This document shows, piece by piece, positions 1 to 12,421 of a stretch of DNA of 64,000 nt (positions are counted from its first letter, which is position 1; each line of letters begins with the position of its first letter). The notes under the pieces are model-generated. The model searched no databases, was not told the origin of the DNA, and worked only from the letters and a program-made list of their open reading frames with translations. Where the stretch lies: NCBI GenBank assembly GCA_038093975.1, contig JBBPTG010000050.1, positions 62,001-126,000 of the forward strand, written 5' to 3'. The DNA is from Chalciporus piperatus. Taxonomy: Eukaryota > Basidiomycota > Agaricomycetes > Boletales > Boletaceae. Both the position numbers and the translations under genes were made by a program.

Positions 1-1025
1 TGCGGAGTGCCCTTGCCTTGCGAGGCACCTTTACCCTGTTGTGCTGGTTTGGTACTTGGCACAGGGGAGGGGAAGGCAGGAGCAGGCACCGAGCTTGGGT
101 TCAGAGCCGTATGAAGACCTTGTGGGTCGAGCACAGTCTGATTAGCGAACTTGAGGAGAGAAGTAAGGAGCTGATGGGTCAAAGGAATCTTCGGTTGAGA
201 TTGTGTACTCTGAGAAGGGACAGTGGGTTGTTTGTCTTCAGCATCTGCTCCTGAGCTCCGGGATGTAAGAATAACATTCGCCCATGACCTCATGCCAACA
301 CTGGTGACTCCACGGTCAATGTCGTGTGCCAGCATGGCCCATGTCCCCAACAGCGTTTCCAGTTCAGCCTGAGACGCGATCTCGCTGGTCCAAGCAAGGA
401 GGGCTTCACGTGCAGGTTTGAGACGGAGGAGTGAAGCCTGGAGCGAGGCTGCAAGATGGCGAATACGGCGTGCGGGGTGGGTGAAGAGGACCGGTGCACG
501 ATGGAGCTAGATGGTATTTCATTGCGTGTGTTCAGTGCACAGACGACGCCTCGGGGTCGATCCACGTACCCACACCGGTAGCATCTTTACCACATTGTCG
601 ACTTTTCCGCCCTCTTCCCCATATCGATCGGGGTCACGGTCGCGTGCAATTTTCTCATTGATCGCGTCCTCGATCCACCTTGCCAGCTCCTCTATGGCTT
701 TCCCTCTCGTAACTGCATCCTTCTTCCCAAGTGCCCTTAACACGACGACCAATTCGGGTGGTAACAGGTGAACAAGACCGGTCGTATCGAGTGGATCGAG
801 GACAGGTGGGGCAGGTTTAGTTGGGGGGATGTATACTTTCTTGCGCTGTTCCCTAGCTTCTCTCTTGGACAATTTGCCGCCCTTTCCGGTCTTTGATTTT
901 GGTGGTTTAGGAACTGGTGAAGGTGGAGGTATAGTAGACGATGATCCTTGTGCTGTATGTGTTGCCTTTCGTGCATTCTTCTTCCGTGTGCCAGAAGTGG
1001 CCGATGACTTCTGGCCTTTGGTCAT
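1..1025 (-). CDS. LTN1: E3 ubiquitin ligase listerin, N-terminal part (cut by window edge)
   Basis: Listerin is the RING E3 ligase of ribosome quality control; it ubiquitinates nascent chains stalled on 60S subunits. Only the N-terminus is here. Exon 1 (570-1025) begins with a Lys/Ser-rich tail and then the motif ELVVVLRALGKKDAVTRGKA, which matches the conserved listerin N-terminus (LRKLSKKD-type) that contacts the 60S subunit and Rqc2. A 63-nt intron (507-569, gtacgt...ctag) separates it from exon 2 (506 down to 1). Exon 2 continues with HPARRIRHLAASLQ and HEAT-like helices and is open to the window edge. About 320 residues are visible; the full protein should exceed 1,500. The ATG at 1025 is the first in frame. 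The RING domain would lie outside the window, so the call rests on the N-terminal motif. Confidence 0.75.
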
Positions 1026-1499
1026 CGTGCGCGATAGTTTGTTATCGAGTTATGATCCCGGTACTCGATAGGCGTATCGGTCGTGAATAGAGTGTATGAT
1101 GTCGAGCAGCGAATGCCCCGTAACCCAGTTGCAGCCTGAGGCCTGAGGACTCCGTGGGCCAGGCTGGTGGTTGTCCGTTGTTCCGTGCCGTGTGCGCGCC
1201 ATCTAGCCGAAGACCATGCAAAGTGTGACTCGAATGCCAAACACCAACACGAACCCAACAACCACCATCACAACTTTCGTTGATCTATGCCCGGTGATGG
1301 GCTCGGGGAGAACTTCTTCAAGTTAAGATGTACTGAAGAAACAGGAATCCTCGCGGCGAGGGATTATCCCACTCAACCGCCTTGCACAAATCTCTATCGA
1401 TTCAAGCAAGCGCGACCGATGAATATCCTTTATAACAACCTCGTGCACATGAAGAAGAACTGATAACAAGAACACAACCTCAGACTTGCTCTACAAAAC
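1026..1499. other. Intergenic, listerin promoter and dynamin 3' flank
   Basis: No convincing coding potential is seen. It is the upstream region of the minus-strand listerin gene and the 3' flank of the minus-strand dynamin gene. Confidence 0.5.
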
Positions 1500-4403
1500 T
1501 CACTCGGCGATACTCGCGAGCTTCTTCATCATCCCCTGGAGTCGCGTCTGCCTCGCTCCTAGGCTGGTCCGCTTCGCCCCCACTTCAGGATCCTCGCTCA
1601 CGAGCTCCTTCATACGTTCTGAGAAGTTGCCTGCCGAAGTCGAGTCAACGATCAATCGGTGCAGAAGGCTGCCCGAGAGTCTGTTGGCGAGCGCCTGATG
1701 CAAGGTGTGCTCTATCTCGAGCGGGATATGGTCGATGATGCGCTGTGCGATAGGTGATCAATACACCATCATGTGGTTGGACGATGCTTCATACCTTGTA
1801 TGCGATCATGAAATAAGCACGGACATCGGCCATGACAGTCAATTCTTCGTCAAACCCATCATTGGGGTGCAGGCGTCCCAAGTCTTCGATACTAAGATTC
1901 GCGTAACCCGCCTGAGCAAGATATTGCAGGGCATACGCTTCTGCTGATGTGTCTGTGACGCTATGGGCTTTTGCTGGCTTGCCCCATGGGTCGGCCGGCG
2001 GTTCAGGGAGTTTGTAGTCTTGAGGTCTGTGTCGGCCTTGCTTATACTTCCCGAGCCATCTGTCCCGAAGCCTTTGAAGGTCGGCAGTGTTTTGAGTATA
2101 ATATGGCGCAATATCGAGCGCCAAGGTCTTCTTCATCGCATCGAGTGCGTTGGTCTTGTGCTCCTCCACGTCCGGGAGAATAAGATCTCTACACAGACGA
2201 TAAAATCAACCATTATAATACTCAAAGAACGCAGACACATACGAGATCCGGTCATGGAGGACCCTGAGTTGGGCGAAATGGGCCCTCAAGAGTCCCTGGA
2301 GGACATCGTCGAGGACATCGTTGATGGAGTCTATGCACTTCTCTGCGGGTGCGGACCACATGCTCGTGGACTGGGAAATGAGGCGAGTCTTGGCTTCGTA
2401 TGGGATGTTGTTGGGCAACTCCCATGCGGTTGACCTGCAACAATCTTTCAGACATCACTAGCCCTGGCGAAGCTGAGAAAATCGTACTCTTTGATTGTCT
2501 TGCGGACGTCCAAGACCCCCATAGTCGGCATGGCAGGATTCTTGTCTACCGTGTCCTCCTCAGCATCGAGGGCGTCGAATGGCACGTACTTGGTCGGGAA
2601 CTCGAAGGGTCGGAAATCAGGGGCAGTGCCTCGAATGTCCCGACCGAACCTAGTGTATAGCGCACGATTGCGATGTGCGAGGCTCTTGTCCGTATTGGTG
2701 CCGTAGACGACGCCTTTGAAAGCGTCGCAAAATGCGTGGACTCTCGCGAGAACTTCGGTACCCGGATCCCCTGTCAAAGGCTTGGGTAAAGCGCCAAGCT
2801 CGTCCAAGCAGGCTTTGAGTAGCCGTTCGACATCTTCTCGGAGCTGAGGCAGGCTGCACAATGACGCGTTCAGTGTGAAGTGAGTGCGAGAAAGATCATT
2901 GGCACGTACACTTTTTTGATATGCTTAACCAGTAAGACGCTAATGTCTGATACAAATGCGGGGATGCCGAACCGGCCGCGGTCGGCGACCTCACTCCATG
3001 GCGAAGTCGTGTCAAAGTACTCGGATGCCATGCGTTGAAGCGCGGATCTCGACAGTTGCTGCGCTCGCTGGGCATCGTCAGGAAGGCGAACGCAATAATA
3101 CCCATGCTTCAGCGGGTGTAGACGTCCTTCAATAACAGCGACCCAGGACCTTCTGGCGCTAACAGCACCATCTCCAAGCATGTCAGGTTTCGTGAGGATC
3201 CCTGTTCAGTCGTTCAAGACATGACGCTGTGGGTCAGATACGGACGGACCTATGGTGCGTTCTCCCTCGGGATCAGCTTCCCTCGCGAGCTTCACAGATT
3301 GCTGATTTTGCATATCGTCTGAACAGATATGGAGGAATCAGAAACATCGCTGGACGAATAAAAGTTCGCGTTTTACCACTCATCGGAATTGTAGTTAGGA
3401 TGATTGTATTCGGGCGACTGATGTAAGACGCAGTCAGATCTTGCACCATGTCCAGCACACTCTGTTCCTCATTTTGTATCAACCCTAAGAGAATGCCAGT
3501 GGTCAGCACAGAAATTCACACCAATTGCCGTACTAACCCGGCAAGTCCACGAAGGACAAGTCAGTGGCATCAGGGTCTTCGATCGAGATAGAAACCACAT
3601 TCCGGGAGAACTTGAGAGTATAGGGGGAACCTGAGTTTCTCAGTTCTACGATGCTTTTCTTGTGAAAGCTTTCCGGCGGGAGGTGCGGGTTGAGAATTGC
3701 TGCTTGTGCCCGACGCAACCATACATCCACCTCGTTTCGATCAGTAATAATTGGTCCAAATGCTACTTCCTTTTGATTATGCGCGGAATTGCCCCTTGAG
3801 TCATAGTCAAAACGGAGTTTGATAATGCAGGACCAGGTGGTGGCACTGCTCGACATAGTGCACTCCATCGGGCACCTGTCGAGGGAGATAAGGGCGGGAT
3901 GCATGAGAGTGAGATACAAACAAACCGAGTGCAGGTCCCGCTATCTCTGGGAACGCTAACCTACAGAGATCTATCAGGCGCTTTTCGAGGGGACGCGAAT
4001 TTGGATAACTCACTCCGCTCACCGTTTCGACGAGAGAGCTCTTTCCGGCTGACGAGATGGAATTAGTCGAGCTCGACAATCAACAAGTATCAAGGCGGAG
4101 TCGATACACACCTGACTGCCCGCCGATAACGACAATGGAAGGGAGGTCAATCTTGAGCGCCTCAGCACTAGGAAAGCCGTCACATATTAGTGATACGGAG
4201 CAGTTTGGATAATTCGCTGCGTACCCCATTGAACGCAGGTCATTTATCAACTGCATTAGTTCTCTGCGCGTGCGTGCATACTCAGTGGATGAGATGTCAA
4301 GGTCTTCCCAATTATCGTCTTTGGAAGACTGCGGCCGCGACTGTCGCCCAGATGGCGTGTTCTCCTTAGCGGTCTTGCGTCTGGTGTTCAAGTTGAAGTT
4401 CAT
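1500..4403 (-). CDS. Dynamin-like (Mx/Vps1-type) GTPase
   Basis: Large GTPase of the dynamin superfamily, which self-assembles on membranes and uses GTP hydrolysis for fission or remodelling. The N-terminal exon (from the ATG at 4403) has a disordered Ser/Lys-rich head, then DLPSIVVIGGQS. An intron starting at 4111 splits the P-loop, which resumes as AGKSSLVE near 4050. The switch region reads RCPMEC (near 3870) and G3 reads SFVDLPG (near 3545). The GTPase domain continues with LTASYISRPNTIIL near 3430. Middle-domain helices follow at 2450-3180. The C-terminal exon (1500-1703) is a GTPase effector domain with HQALANRLSGSLLHRLI. At least eight exons with introns of about 50-60 nt are needed; I did not resolve all borders. 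No pleckstrin domain or proline-rich tail was seen, which favours the Mx/Vps1/Dnm1-like group over classical dynamin. Exact orthology is not resolved. Confidence 0.85.
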
Positions 4404-5088
4404 TATCGACAAATAAAGTGTTGGTTGGATGGTGGGAGCAACGAGAGTGAAGGCGGAAAGCTTTATGTGTCCTCCCCAGTACATGAGGCAAGCAAACCGT
4501 CGACATTCTGTGAATCTGTTAAGGAAGCTCAGGATGGGACAAGAACTCCCAAGGAACCAAGGTTGTTATTCTCATGGGATTTGAGAAACGTCAAGTTGAA
4601 CGAAGCCTGTCTGACCTTTGAACAATGAAAACGTCCAATCGGTTATAGTAGTTGACTTGATAAGAAAGGCATCATGAAAATCGATGGAGGAGAAGCTGAT
4701 CATTAAGTTGGCGCGTGGTCCCATGGTGGGTACACCGCGATATGTACCAATTCAGTTGAGATAGGTAACGAAACTTACAATCTCGGAGGACTCGCAGGGC
4801 ATGCTCTGCGATGATACACATCGACCAAACACCACCTCGTCGTGCAATCCGTTGTCCTTGTACGGTCACTGGCTTCGACCACGTACGCTGATCCAGCTTG
4901 GTAGCTCGATCAAGCAGGGTTGAGCCATGTCCGCTGGCGGACGAAGAGTCGAAGACCCAAAGGATCTCCGCCTTCTGATAACTGTGAAGGTTGAATGCAT
5001 GGGACGGACTGGAAGCATTAGGATAGCCTTCGCTCCTGAGTTGGTTGACCGGTGGGTTATAGAGCTCTTTGAGTGGATAAATAGCATC
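4404..5088. other. Intergenic between dynamin gene and tRNA-Gly
   Basis: Short open frames on the minus strand (4672-4869, 4866-5087) have no recognisable motif and no credible splice partners. I see no gene here. Confidence 0.4.
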
Positions 5089-5159
5089 GCATTAATGGGG
5101 TAGTGGTAACCTGGGTCGTTGCCATCGACCCGCCGGGGGTTCGATTCCCTCTTAATGCA
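5089..5159 (+). tRNA. tRNA-Gly (anticodon GCC)
   Basis: A 71-nt cloverleaf. The acceptor stem is GCATTAA / TTAATGC with discriminator A. The D stem is GGGT/ACCT. The anticodon stem is GGTCG/CGACC around the loop TTGCCAT, giving anticodon GCC at 5121-5123. The variable loop is CGCC. The T arm is GGGGG-TTCGATT-CCCTC with one G-U pair. No intron. All stems pair fully, so the gene looks functional. Confidence 0.95.
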
Positions 5160-5165
5160 ATCTGA

Positions 5166-5173
5166 TTTTTTTT
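5166..5173 (+). terminator. RNA polymerase III terminator of tRNA-Gly
   Basis: A run of eight T residues begins 7 nt after the mature 3' end of the tRNA, as expected for Pol III termination. Confidence 0.85.
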
Positions 5174-5255
5174 CTAATTATTCACTAGGCGGTAGCTGGG
5201 GGACTTCCACTGCACTCCTCGGTAAACAAACAGCTCAATTCTCGATGATCAGAGT

Positions 5256-7496
5256 ATGGCTGGTGTGGTGACGAGGACAACGTGCAGGGCGTTGTTACAT
5301 GCGACTTACTCGTCCGTCGCAGTGAGCAGACTCGTCGTTCTCCGCGTTTGTGAGTTCCGTGCGTACCCCGTATGATGTTTTGATTGACCCGGGACATCCA
5401 AGCTCGTCATGCTATCTTGACACGAAGACACCTGCACGCGACAGCGTCCTCATCATCTACGGTGCCTCCACCAACTGTGGAGTCGAGCCTTCCTCACGAA
5501 GATGTGGATGCTGCGAGTGAAGCAGATATTCTCAACATTCTCGAGTCCCCAGACGTCGTAGAGCAGGGTTTCACCACCGACCTTTTTTCATTCAAGTCTC
5601 TCATACGCAGAGTCCACCCTGCCACGCTCAAAGCACTCGTAGGCTCTCCATTGAGACTTACGACCATGGCGCCCATACAGGCACGCGTCGCTGAACTCCT
5701 CCCCGAACTCGTTCGGCCATGGGATCCAGAAGGAATTGTCCCCCTGCAAGTTCCAGACCCACTCCCGCCCGATTGGAAACCACCTGTCGTCGATCCGAAC
5801 GCCCCACGCGATATACTGGCTCGCGCCAAAACGGGTACTGGGAAAACCTTTGCATTCATCATCCCTGCCATCGAGTCGCGACTCAAATATATCCAACACC
5901 GTATGAAACTCGCGGTTATCAAAGCTGGACTAAAGTTCTCGCCCCAACTCGAGAGACGTGCCAAGCTCGCATACAAGCGTAGCACCGCAGGGTCTCTCAT
6001 AGTCGCGCCTACAAGGGAACTGGCTCTGCAAATCGCACAGGACGCAATGAGTCTTTCGGGGCACCATAAAGATTTCGAAGTGATTGTACTGGTGGGAGGT
6101 GGAGGCAAGTCTCGGCAGGTGGAAATTTGGAAGCGATCCTCGAAAGATATTGTGGTTGCAACTCCAGGTCGACTTAGGGACCTGCTTGAAAACGAGCCAG
6201 AGTTTCGGGAGGCGTTCAAGGAGTGTCCTTTGGTGAGCTTATCGATTCTGGGTCGTGGCTTGTAGCTGACGGGGCATTTAGTTGATTCTGGACGAAGCAG
6301 ACACCCTACTTTCTATGGGATTCCGTGACGACATTGATGCGATTATATCTTTCCTCCCTCGACCTCCCGTTCGCCAAACATTCCTGTTCAGTGCAACTAT
6401 GCCACGCAGCGTCCGACAACTCGCAGCCCGAATCATAGCCCCCAACCACGCTTTCATTGACCTTGCACCACAAAACTACTCTAAAACTGCCGATGGTGAA
6501 CCCACGACGCACAATCATATCACGCAGTTTCGAACAGTGTGTCCGACCGCTGCTGATCAACTACCAACCCTCCTGAAACTGTTGGTACACGATCAACTCG
6601 TCCACGGTGCAGAGTCGAAGGTGATGGTGTTCTGCCCCACCATTCAGGTGACCGAACTCTTCTCGACGTTGTTGCGTATGCTAGCGGAGGAAGTTGTCTC
6701 CGATTGGTCTGCGACGATTCTGCCAATGCACTCGAAAATGGGACAGGCGGACAGAGACAAGACCAGCAAGTTATTCCATACAGCCGGGAAGGGACGCAAC
6801 GCGCAACAGACCATCTTGGTAACCTCGGACGTCAGCGCTAGGGGTATGGATTATCCTCGAGTAACCAGGGTAATCCAAATCGGCGTTCCGAGCAAGGAGG
6901 AGCTCTACGTGCATCGAATAGGGCGGATGGCCCGGGGCATCAAATCGTTCGCCCCCGGAACGGAAGAGGCAGCCCAAGATGCCAGGCCACGCGCAGACAT
7001 GGTGTTGCTCCCTTGGGAAGCGGGATACATGGACTGGAAACTGACGACCCTCCCAATCCAACCCCTCTCGATCTCCGAACTCGATGACCAACTCGCATTC
7101 ATCTCCCCTCAGTCGTCCGCGACGACCGAGCTGTTGACATCTGCTCTCGCTGACTTACGAGACCACCTCAAGCCCGCTGATATCCGGGCTACGGCCGCGT
7201 CGTTGGTGGGATTCTATCTCCCTCTCACACCCTCTTTCCGCTTGCAACCGGAAGCCATCGTTGCAGGGGTATCTGCTTGGGCTTCTGAAGGTTTTAACGT
7301 CTCGATACCAAGGATCAATCGGCTACCGAAGAGGTTCACGGATGCTTATGAATCAAGTCAATCGAAGGAGACGAAAGGTCTATATGTCGATGGCTTGCGG
7401 ATGGAGAGACCAACGCTTCGAAAGGCCAAGTCCAAGAATCGTTCAGCTTGGGAGGGATCAAACGAACGGACTAGGAAGCCGAAACGGTGGTATTGA
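5256..7496 (+). CDS. Mitochondrial DEAD-box RNA helicase (Mss116-like)
   Basis: ATP-dependent RNA helicase, probably acting in mitochondrial intron splicing or translation. Model: exons 5256-5349, 5403-6232 and 6282-7496, giving 712 residues. The long open frame near 5384 has an in-frame stop directly upstream and no ATG. A short first exon from the ATG at 5256, spliced gtgagt...ccaag in the correct phase, supplies the start. Its product is rich in Arg, Ser, Ala and Thr without acidic residues, a typical matrix-targeting presequence, and continues into RHAILTRRHLHATASSSS. Helicase motifs in order: AKTGTGKT (about residue 170), PTRELALQ, VGGGG, ATPGRLRD, LDEAD (right after intron 2), FSATMP, then TSDVSARGMDYPRV and HRIGRMAR in the second RecA lobe. 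In HRIGRMAR, Met and Ala replace the usual Thr-Gly of HRIGRTGR. The Lys/Arg-rich C-terminal tail fits RNA binding. Confidence 0.92.
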
Positions 7497-7775
7497 TTAC
7501 GGGGTTTTCCATACGTATTGACTGACTGCTCATGTCCGCCGAATTCATCATACCTGTCAGGTGTAGCTTACTTTCGACTTGGAGCCGTTCACTACATGTT
7601 AGACTCCTTTATTAATCGCCTCACTCGGAGCGTCGTTGCCTCGAATGGAGCTTTGATTGCCAGTAAGAACCAATTACAAGGCTCACGACAGATCACGATT
7701 CGGCGGACGTTGCGGTGCCAAGGAAGGACTTAGTCCTGTATACAAGAAATATCTCGTGAAATCCCTTCCTCCTGT

Positions 7776-10287
7776 CTAATCCATGACTGGCGTCCCCCAC
7801 CCCGTCATAGTTCCGACCCCTCGGTTGACAGGATGTTCCATCGTCCGGGCCCTCAACGTTTCCTCGCTAACCATGGCGCCCTCTGGATGAGGCGGCTTAA
7901 AGGTCTTCATTTGCTCCTCCAACTGTTCCTCGAGCAAAGAAATACCACACGCGGCAGAGATGAAACCAAGGAAAGGCGGGGATGGGTTAAGTGGCCGCGA
8001 ACACAACTCGGGATGAGGTTGGAGCCCAACAAAAAAAGGATGATCCTTGAGTTCCAGAATCTGCATTCGCTCGCCACGCTCGTCCTTGCCGACGAACATG
8101 AGTCCTGACGCCTCGAGCTTGGCAACCTCGGCAGGGTTGACTTCGTAACGGTGACGGTGTCGTTCCCACATTTTATCGACGTTCCCGTAGAGCTTTCGAA
8201 CTTTGGACCAGGTCTGGTTGGATGGGTGGATGCCGTTGGTGGACGCTTGTTCTTCTTCGGTGGTACCGTTCGCACTGGCAGTGGAAGCAGGCTCGGAGAC
8301 GGGCGTCGTCGCATCAAGGTCAGCAGAAGGTTGGAAAACCGTCGGCCGGAGACCCAGACGCATCGTTCCGCCCATATGCGTACGAGATATCTCAGGCATG
8401 AAGACGATGAAAGGATGAGGAGCGTCAGGGGAGAACTCGGCCGACGTCGCGTCTGCACCATCGTCAAGTTAAGCAGAGGTCGATGAGAGGGAGGTACGCT
8501 CACTACAAAGACTTACCGTGCACGCCAAGTACGCTCCTCCCCCACTCCACGACTGCCATCTGGAAACCAAGACAGATTCCCAAGAATGGTATTTTTTGTT
8601 CGCGGGCCCACTTGATTGCGAGGATCATGCCCTCGGTACCCCGATGGCCGAAACCTCCCGGGACGAGGATACCCCTTGACCAAGTAGTCTCAGCATGAAA
8701 GGGCTCAAAATCGCAAAAGGACATACTCTGCGCCCACTACGCTACGCCATGCGTCATGGTATTTTGCAGGATCTGACTCCTGGGTAGCGGGTTCGAGGTT
8801 TGAAGACTCCACCCACTGTAGCACTCTCAATCAGAATCAGTGAATAGACTGGGGGTCGAGCAACAACGAGCCTGAATGATAAGCTTTCGCCTGACGCGGA
8901 AAGCAGAGTGCTCGAGAGCTTTTACAACGGACATGTATGAGTCCTTGAGGTCTGTATATTTTCCCACCAGAACGATCTTGACGTCGTCGAACAGACGTTC
9001 TTGGCTGATACCATGGATGAGTGTGCGACTTGGGTTCAGCGTTATATCAAAACATACTTCTTGGTCATGCTCCTCCATTTGGCGTCGAGAGATGAGCCTT
9101 TGGAAAGCATCTCCTCGGTGATGTTCAGGGCCGGAAGGTTCAGCCTCTTGCGAAGATACTGGATGATTCCTTGGGCCTGGAGCAACAAAGGGACGTGATA
9201 CACAGACGTCACATCATGCACACCGATCACTTGCTCGGACGCGACGTGGCAGAACATAGATATTTTGTCCTTTGTCGCCGGCTCCAGTGGTTTGGGTCCG
9301 AGCAATCGACAAGCAATCTGTGGGATTTTCAAGTGAACATCAGTGCAAACTGTCGAGATCTTGACGCACCAGATCGGGGAGTAAGCCAAGTCCTCGCAGG
9401 GCGTGGACGGTCGTCTGGGTAGGCTTGGTTTTCTGCTCTCCGTGCATATCTGGCACGAGCGAGACGTGTATGAGAGCGAAATTTTCGTGACCGACTCGGA
9501 ACTGGAACTGTCGCATTGCTTCAATAAACGGGGCGGACTCTATATCACCGACGGTTCCTCCGAGCTAAGGATGTATGAGACGATTGTACCCAAGGAAAAC
9601 GGGTCGCGCACACCTCTACAATACAAACGTCCGGCTCTTCGCCAGAATTGTCAACAGGGATTTTCGAAACACGTTCTATCCAGTCCTGGATAGCATTCGT
9701 AACATGTGGTACAATCTACCCATGCAGCGCGTCAGGCTCTTGTCTCCGATAACGTATGAAATGACGACCGCACCTGTACAGTTTTTCCGAGATATTCGCC
9801 TCTTCTCTGTGCCAAAGATCAACACGACCAACTGGAGTCACTCAAGGCACCACAAACCTCTTTCTCGATCACTTCCCGATAGATCTTGCCAGTCGTTATG
9901 TTGTTATCCCTTGATAATGTGACATCCAGATATCGTTCATAGTTTCCCAAATCCAAATCTACTTCACCCCCGTCATTCAAGACATATACCTCACCTGGGG
10001 TGAAGGACACTCAGGAGATGTGTAAGAACCGTCATCTGGTTCGATCTCACCGTGTTCGGTGGGTCGCATGGTACCAGCATCTATGTTCATGTATGGATCT
10101 ATCTTGATGGCTGTGACCTTGAGGCCAGCCGTTTTCAAGAGCAAGCCGGTGGAAGAGGCTACATGTCGGAGACGAGAAAAACGGGATGAACAGGGTTTTA
10201 CGGGTAGGAAAAACGCTACATCGCACCGATAACGCCCTTGCCGATGCCACTGACTACCCCTCCAGAGACTAGGATGAACTTTGTCAT
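7776..10287 (-). CDS. URA7: CTP synthase (glutamine-hydrolysing)
   Basis: Converts UTP to CTP with ATP and glutamine, the last step of pyrimidine nucleotide synthesis. The ATG at 10287 opens [20 protein letters not shown], the hallmark start of the synthetase domain. Then come [16 protein letters not shown] (near 10100) and, after an intron in the [12 protein letters not shown] junction, [14 protein letters not shown] (near 9950). The amidase half has [15 protein letters not shown] and the oxyanion/nucleophile segment [15 protein letters not shown] (near 8600, catalytic Cys present). The final exon (7776-8399) carries the HPE of the Cys-His-Glu triad (FVGLQPHPE), followed by FLGFISAA. About ten short exons are needed and I did not fix all borders. 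The 40-60 residue Ser/Thr/Glu-rich insert in the last exon lies in the position where eukaryotic enzymes carry a regulatory insertion. Confidence 0.93.
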
Positions 10288-10601
10288 TATCGCAGGGAGT
10301 AGTAAGGGTACGAAGACTTGTCAAGGAACTCGGAAATCATCAAACGGCGGCGAGAGTAGGATCGCTTAGTCAGCTCGGCACGTCAACTCATGTCAGTTCA
10401 TGCAAGACATGTCAAACATTTGAAACCTTTCAGATTTCAACTACGGCAATGTGTCTAATCCCATGACTATATGTACATCAGTCGAAGCGGGGAAAATGCG
10501 TATCTTTTTATCTACCTCGGGCTCTCCATTCCCATGCCATGTCTTCATTTCCAATGTCTGGGTCGGGTGATGCACTCGTTATCGATACGAGGAGAGTGCG
10601 T
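10288..10601. other. Intergenic, CTP synthase promoter / dehydrogenase 3' flank
   Basis: No coding evidence. It lies between two minus-strand genes and must hold the CTP synthase promoter. Confidence 0.4.
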
Positions 10602-12105
10602 TCAAGCGAATGCAGAAAGATCAACTTGCGCTGGCATGTCACCACCGAGGATTGCAGCGATGAGGTTCTTCGCAGCATACGTCGCCATGCCCTGCCGCGT
10701 CTCCAACGTTGCGCTAGCAATGTGCGGGACGATGACACATCTATCAAGTTCAGAGATATTAGTTAAGAACAGACCGAATCCACAAAGCTAACCTGGGTTC
10801 CTTGAGTAGCGGGTGATCTTGTGGTACATTTGGCTCGCCCTCAACAACATCAAGACCAGCGCCCCAGAGCCACCCTTCTCTGAGTGCCTTGGCGAGTGCG
10901 TCAGAATCAACCAACGTTCCTCTAGCCGCGTTCACGAGCACACTGGTCTTCTTCATCTTCCTCAAGAACTCTTCGTTGATGACGTGGTAGGTTCCCGAAC
11001 CGCCAGGTGCGAGAACAATAACGACGTCGCTTTCACGAGCTAGCTCATCGAGGTCCACCTTTGCCACAGCCTTCAAGTTGTGCTTCTTCTGCAACTCAGC
11101 GTCGCGTTCAAGGTTTTGTGGGGAAGAGGGGTTCGATGAATACAGGCAGTGCGTAATGCCGAATGGCGCAAGACGTGCCAGGGTTGCCTGAGCTATTCTT
11201 CCGAAGCCAATGAAGCCAACTTTTCGTGTCGGAGACGTGACCGTTGTGCTCAGCTGAGGTCCACAAAGCCCAAAAGGAGACCACGAGAAGTTTGGCCACT
11301 GGCATTGATATCAATATGCGAGATTTATGTGGAAACTTGAGTTCAGTCACTCACCCCTCCAGTCTGAACGAGATTGATTCCCACTCCTCCGTTTCTGCCA
11401 GCCATCAGGGCTAGCATGACAGCCAGGTCGGCAACTATTCACAGAGTTAATAAAGTTTCGAGAGACACAAGGAGGTTCGACTCACCTGCATCGGTCAGAA
11501 CATCGGGGGTGTAACCTACTTTGAGTTTTCTCTGGGCAGTCGCCTTGAGGTCAATGTGCTCTATCATATTCGTAACCGTTGTTTGTATGAGAGCTTCGAT
11601 CAGACAGAGCAAACGATCTCACCATAGCCAACAGACATCGTCGACACAACCCGGAGAGAAGGGCCAGCTGAAACATGAATTCAATCCAACTTCACACATA
11701 CGAGGGATGTGGTCACCTACCCTTGTCGAGGAGCTCAGCGTCTACCTGCGGACGAGACAATTGAGGATGCAGCACGAATGACTCCAAAAAGGACATACTT
11801 TATCCATCAACATGACAATCACACCAGTAGCACCAGGTATATTCTCCAGCAGCCACGTCCTATCACAAGCGCGGTCCTCTGGCCAGACCACAAGCTAGTC
11901 GCCATGTTAGACAGGCCGCTAAATTGCATTCAGAGATACACGGACATACCTCGAGCTCGGGCCTGCTCTCCAGAAGTGGCATTACATCAGGACCGAGATT
12001 GCGGCAGACGACGACCTTGTATCGTGGACTGCTAAGATGAGAGACGACTGATGTCAGTCGAGCCGCTGCAGGATGACCAGAAGCGAATGACCCAGATTGT
12101 GACAT
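10602..12105 (-). CDS. D-isomer-specific 2-hydroxyacid dehydrogenase (glyoxylate/hydroxypyruvate reductase-like)
   Basis: NAD(P)H-dependent reductase of glyoxylate, hydroxypyruvate or related 2-oxoacids. The ATG at 12105 (MSQSGSFASG; another in-frame ATG lies at 12132) starts a substrate-binding lobe with RYKVVVCRNLGPDVMPLLE. VGYTPDVLTDAVADLAVML lies near 11500. The nucleotide-binding fold has KVGFIGFGRIAQATLARLAP (GxGxxA-type loop, near 11200). The catalytic residues are Arg in VNAARGTLVDS (near 10920), Glu in GAGLDVVEGEP (near 10850) and His in VPHIASATLETRQG (near 10700). The protein ends in QVDLSAFA with its stop at 10602-10604. It is split by several short introns. Substrate cannot be told from sequence. 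Confidence 0.88.
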
Positions 12106-12421
12106 GGCTTTAGTAGTAGCACCCTGTATCAAAATGGTCTCAAATGCACGTTCAATGTAAACGGAATAGAAGATGGGAGGATGGAACCATCATTGCGGGG
12201 AAGTTTGCTGTATCGGACCGCGGCCTAACCGTCGGCGTTCCGGAATCTGAGGCGAGCGTCAGCTGCCAGTGTCTGAAGTGTAGGTTTGGTAAACTAAGAA
12301 ACAACAACACGGATGGAATGAGATAACTAGAGCAAGTACATCCGGTTCGATACAGAGTTTCTTGACCTCAGCAAGCCAAGTCAGATTCAAGGTCTCTCCA
12401 GTTCGGCGCGCCAAGCTAGCA
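12106..12421. other. Intergenic
   Basis: No gene seen. This is the 5' flank of the dehydrogenase and the 3' flank of SEH1. Confidence 0.4.

Noticed and set aside
5494..6219. Minus-strand frame of 241 codons
   Set aside because: It lies wholly opposite the DEAD-box helicase exon and has Ser-rich shadow composition with no motif.
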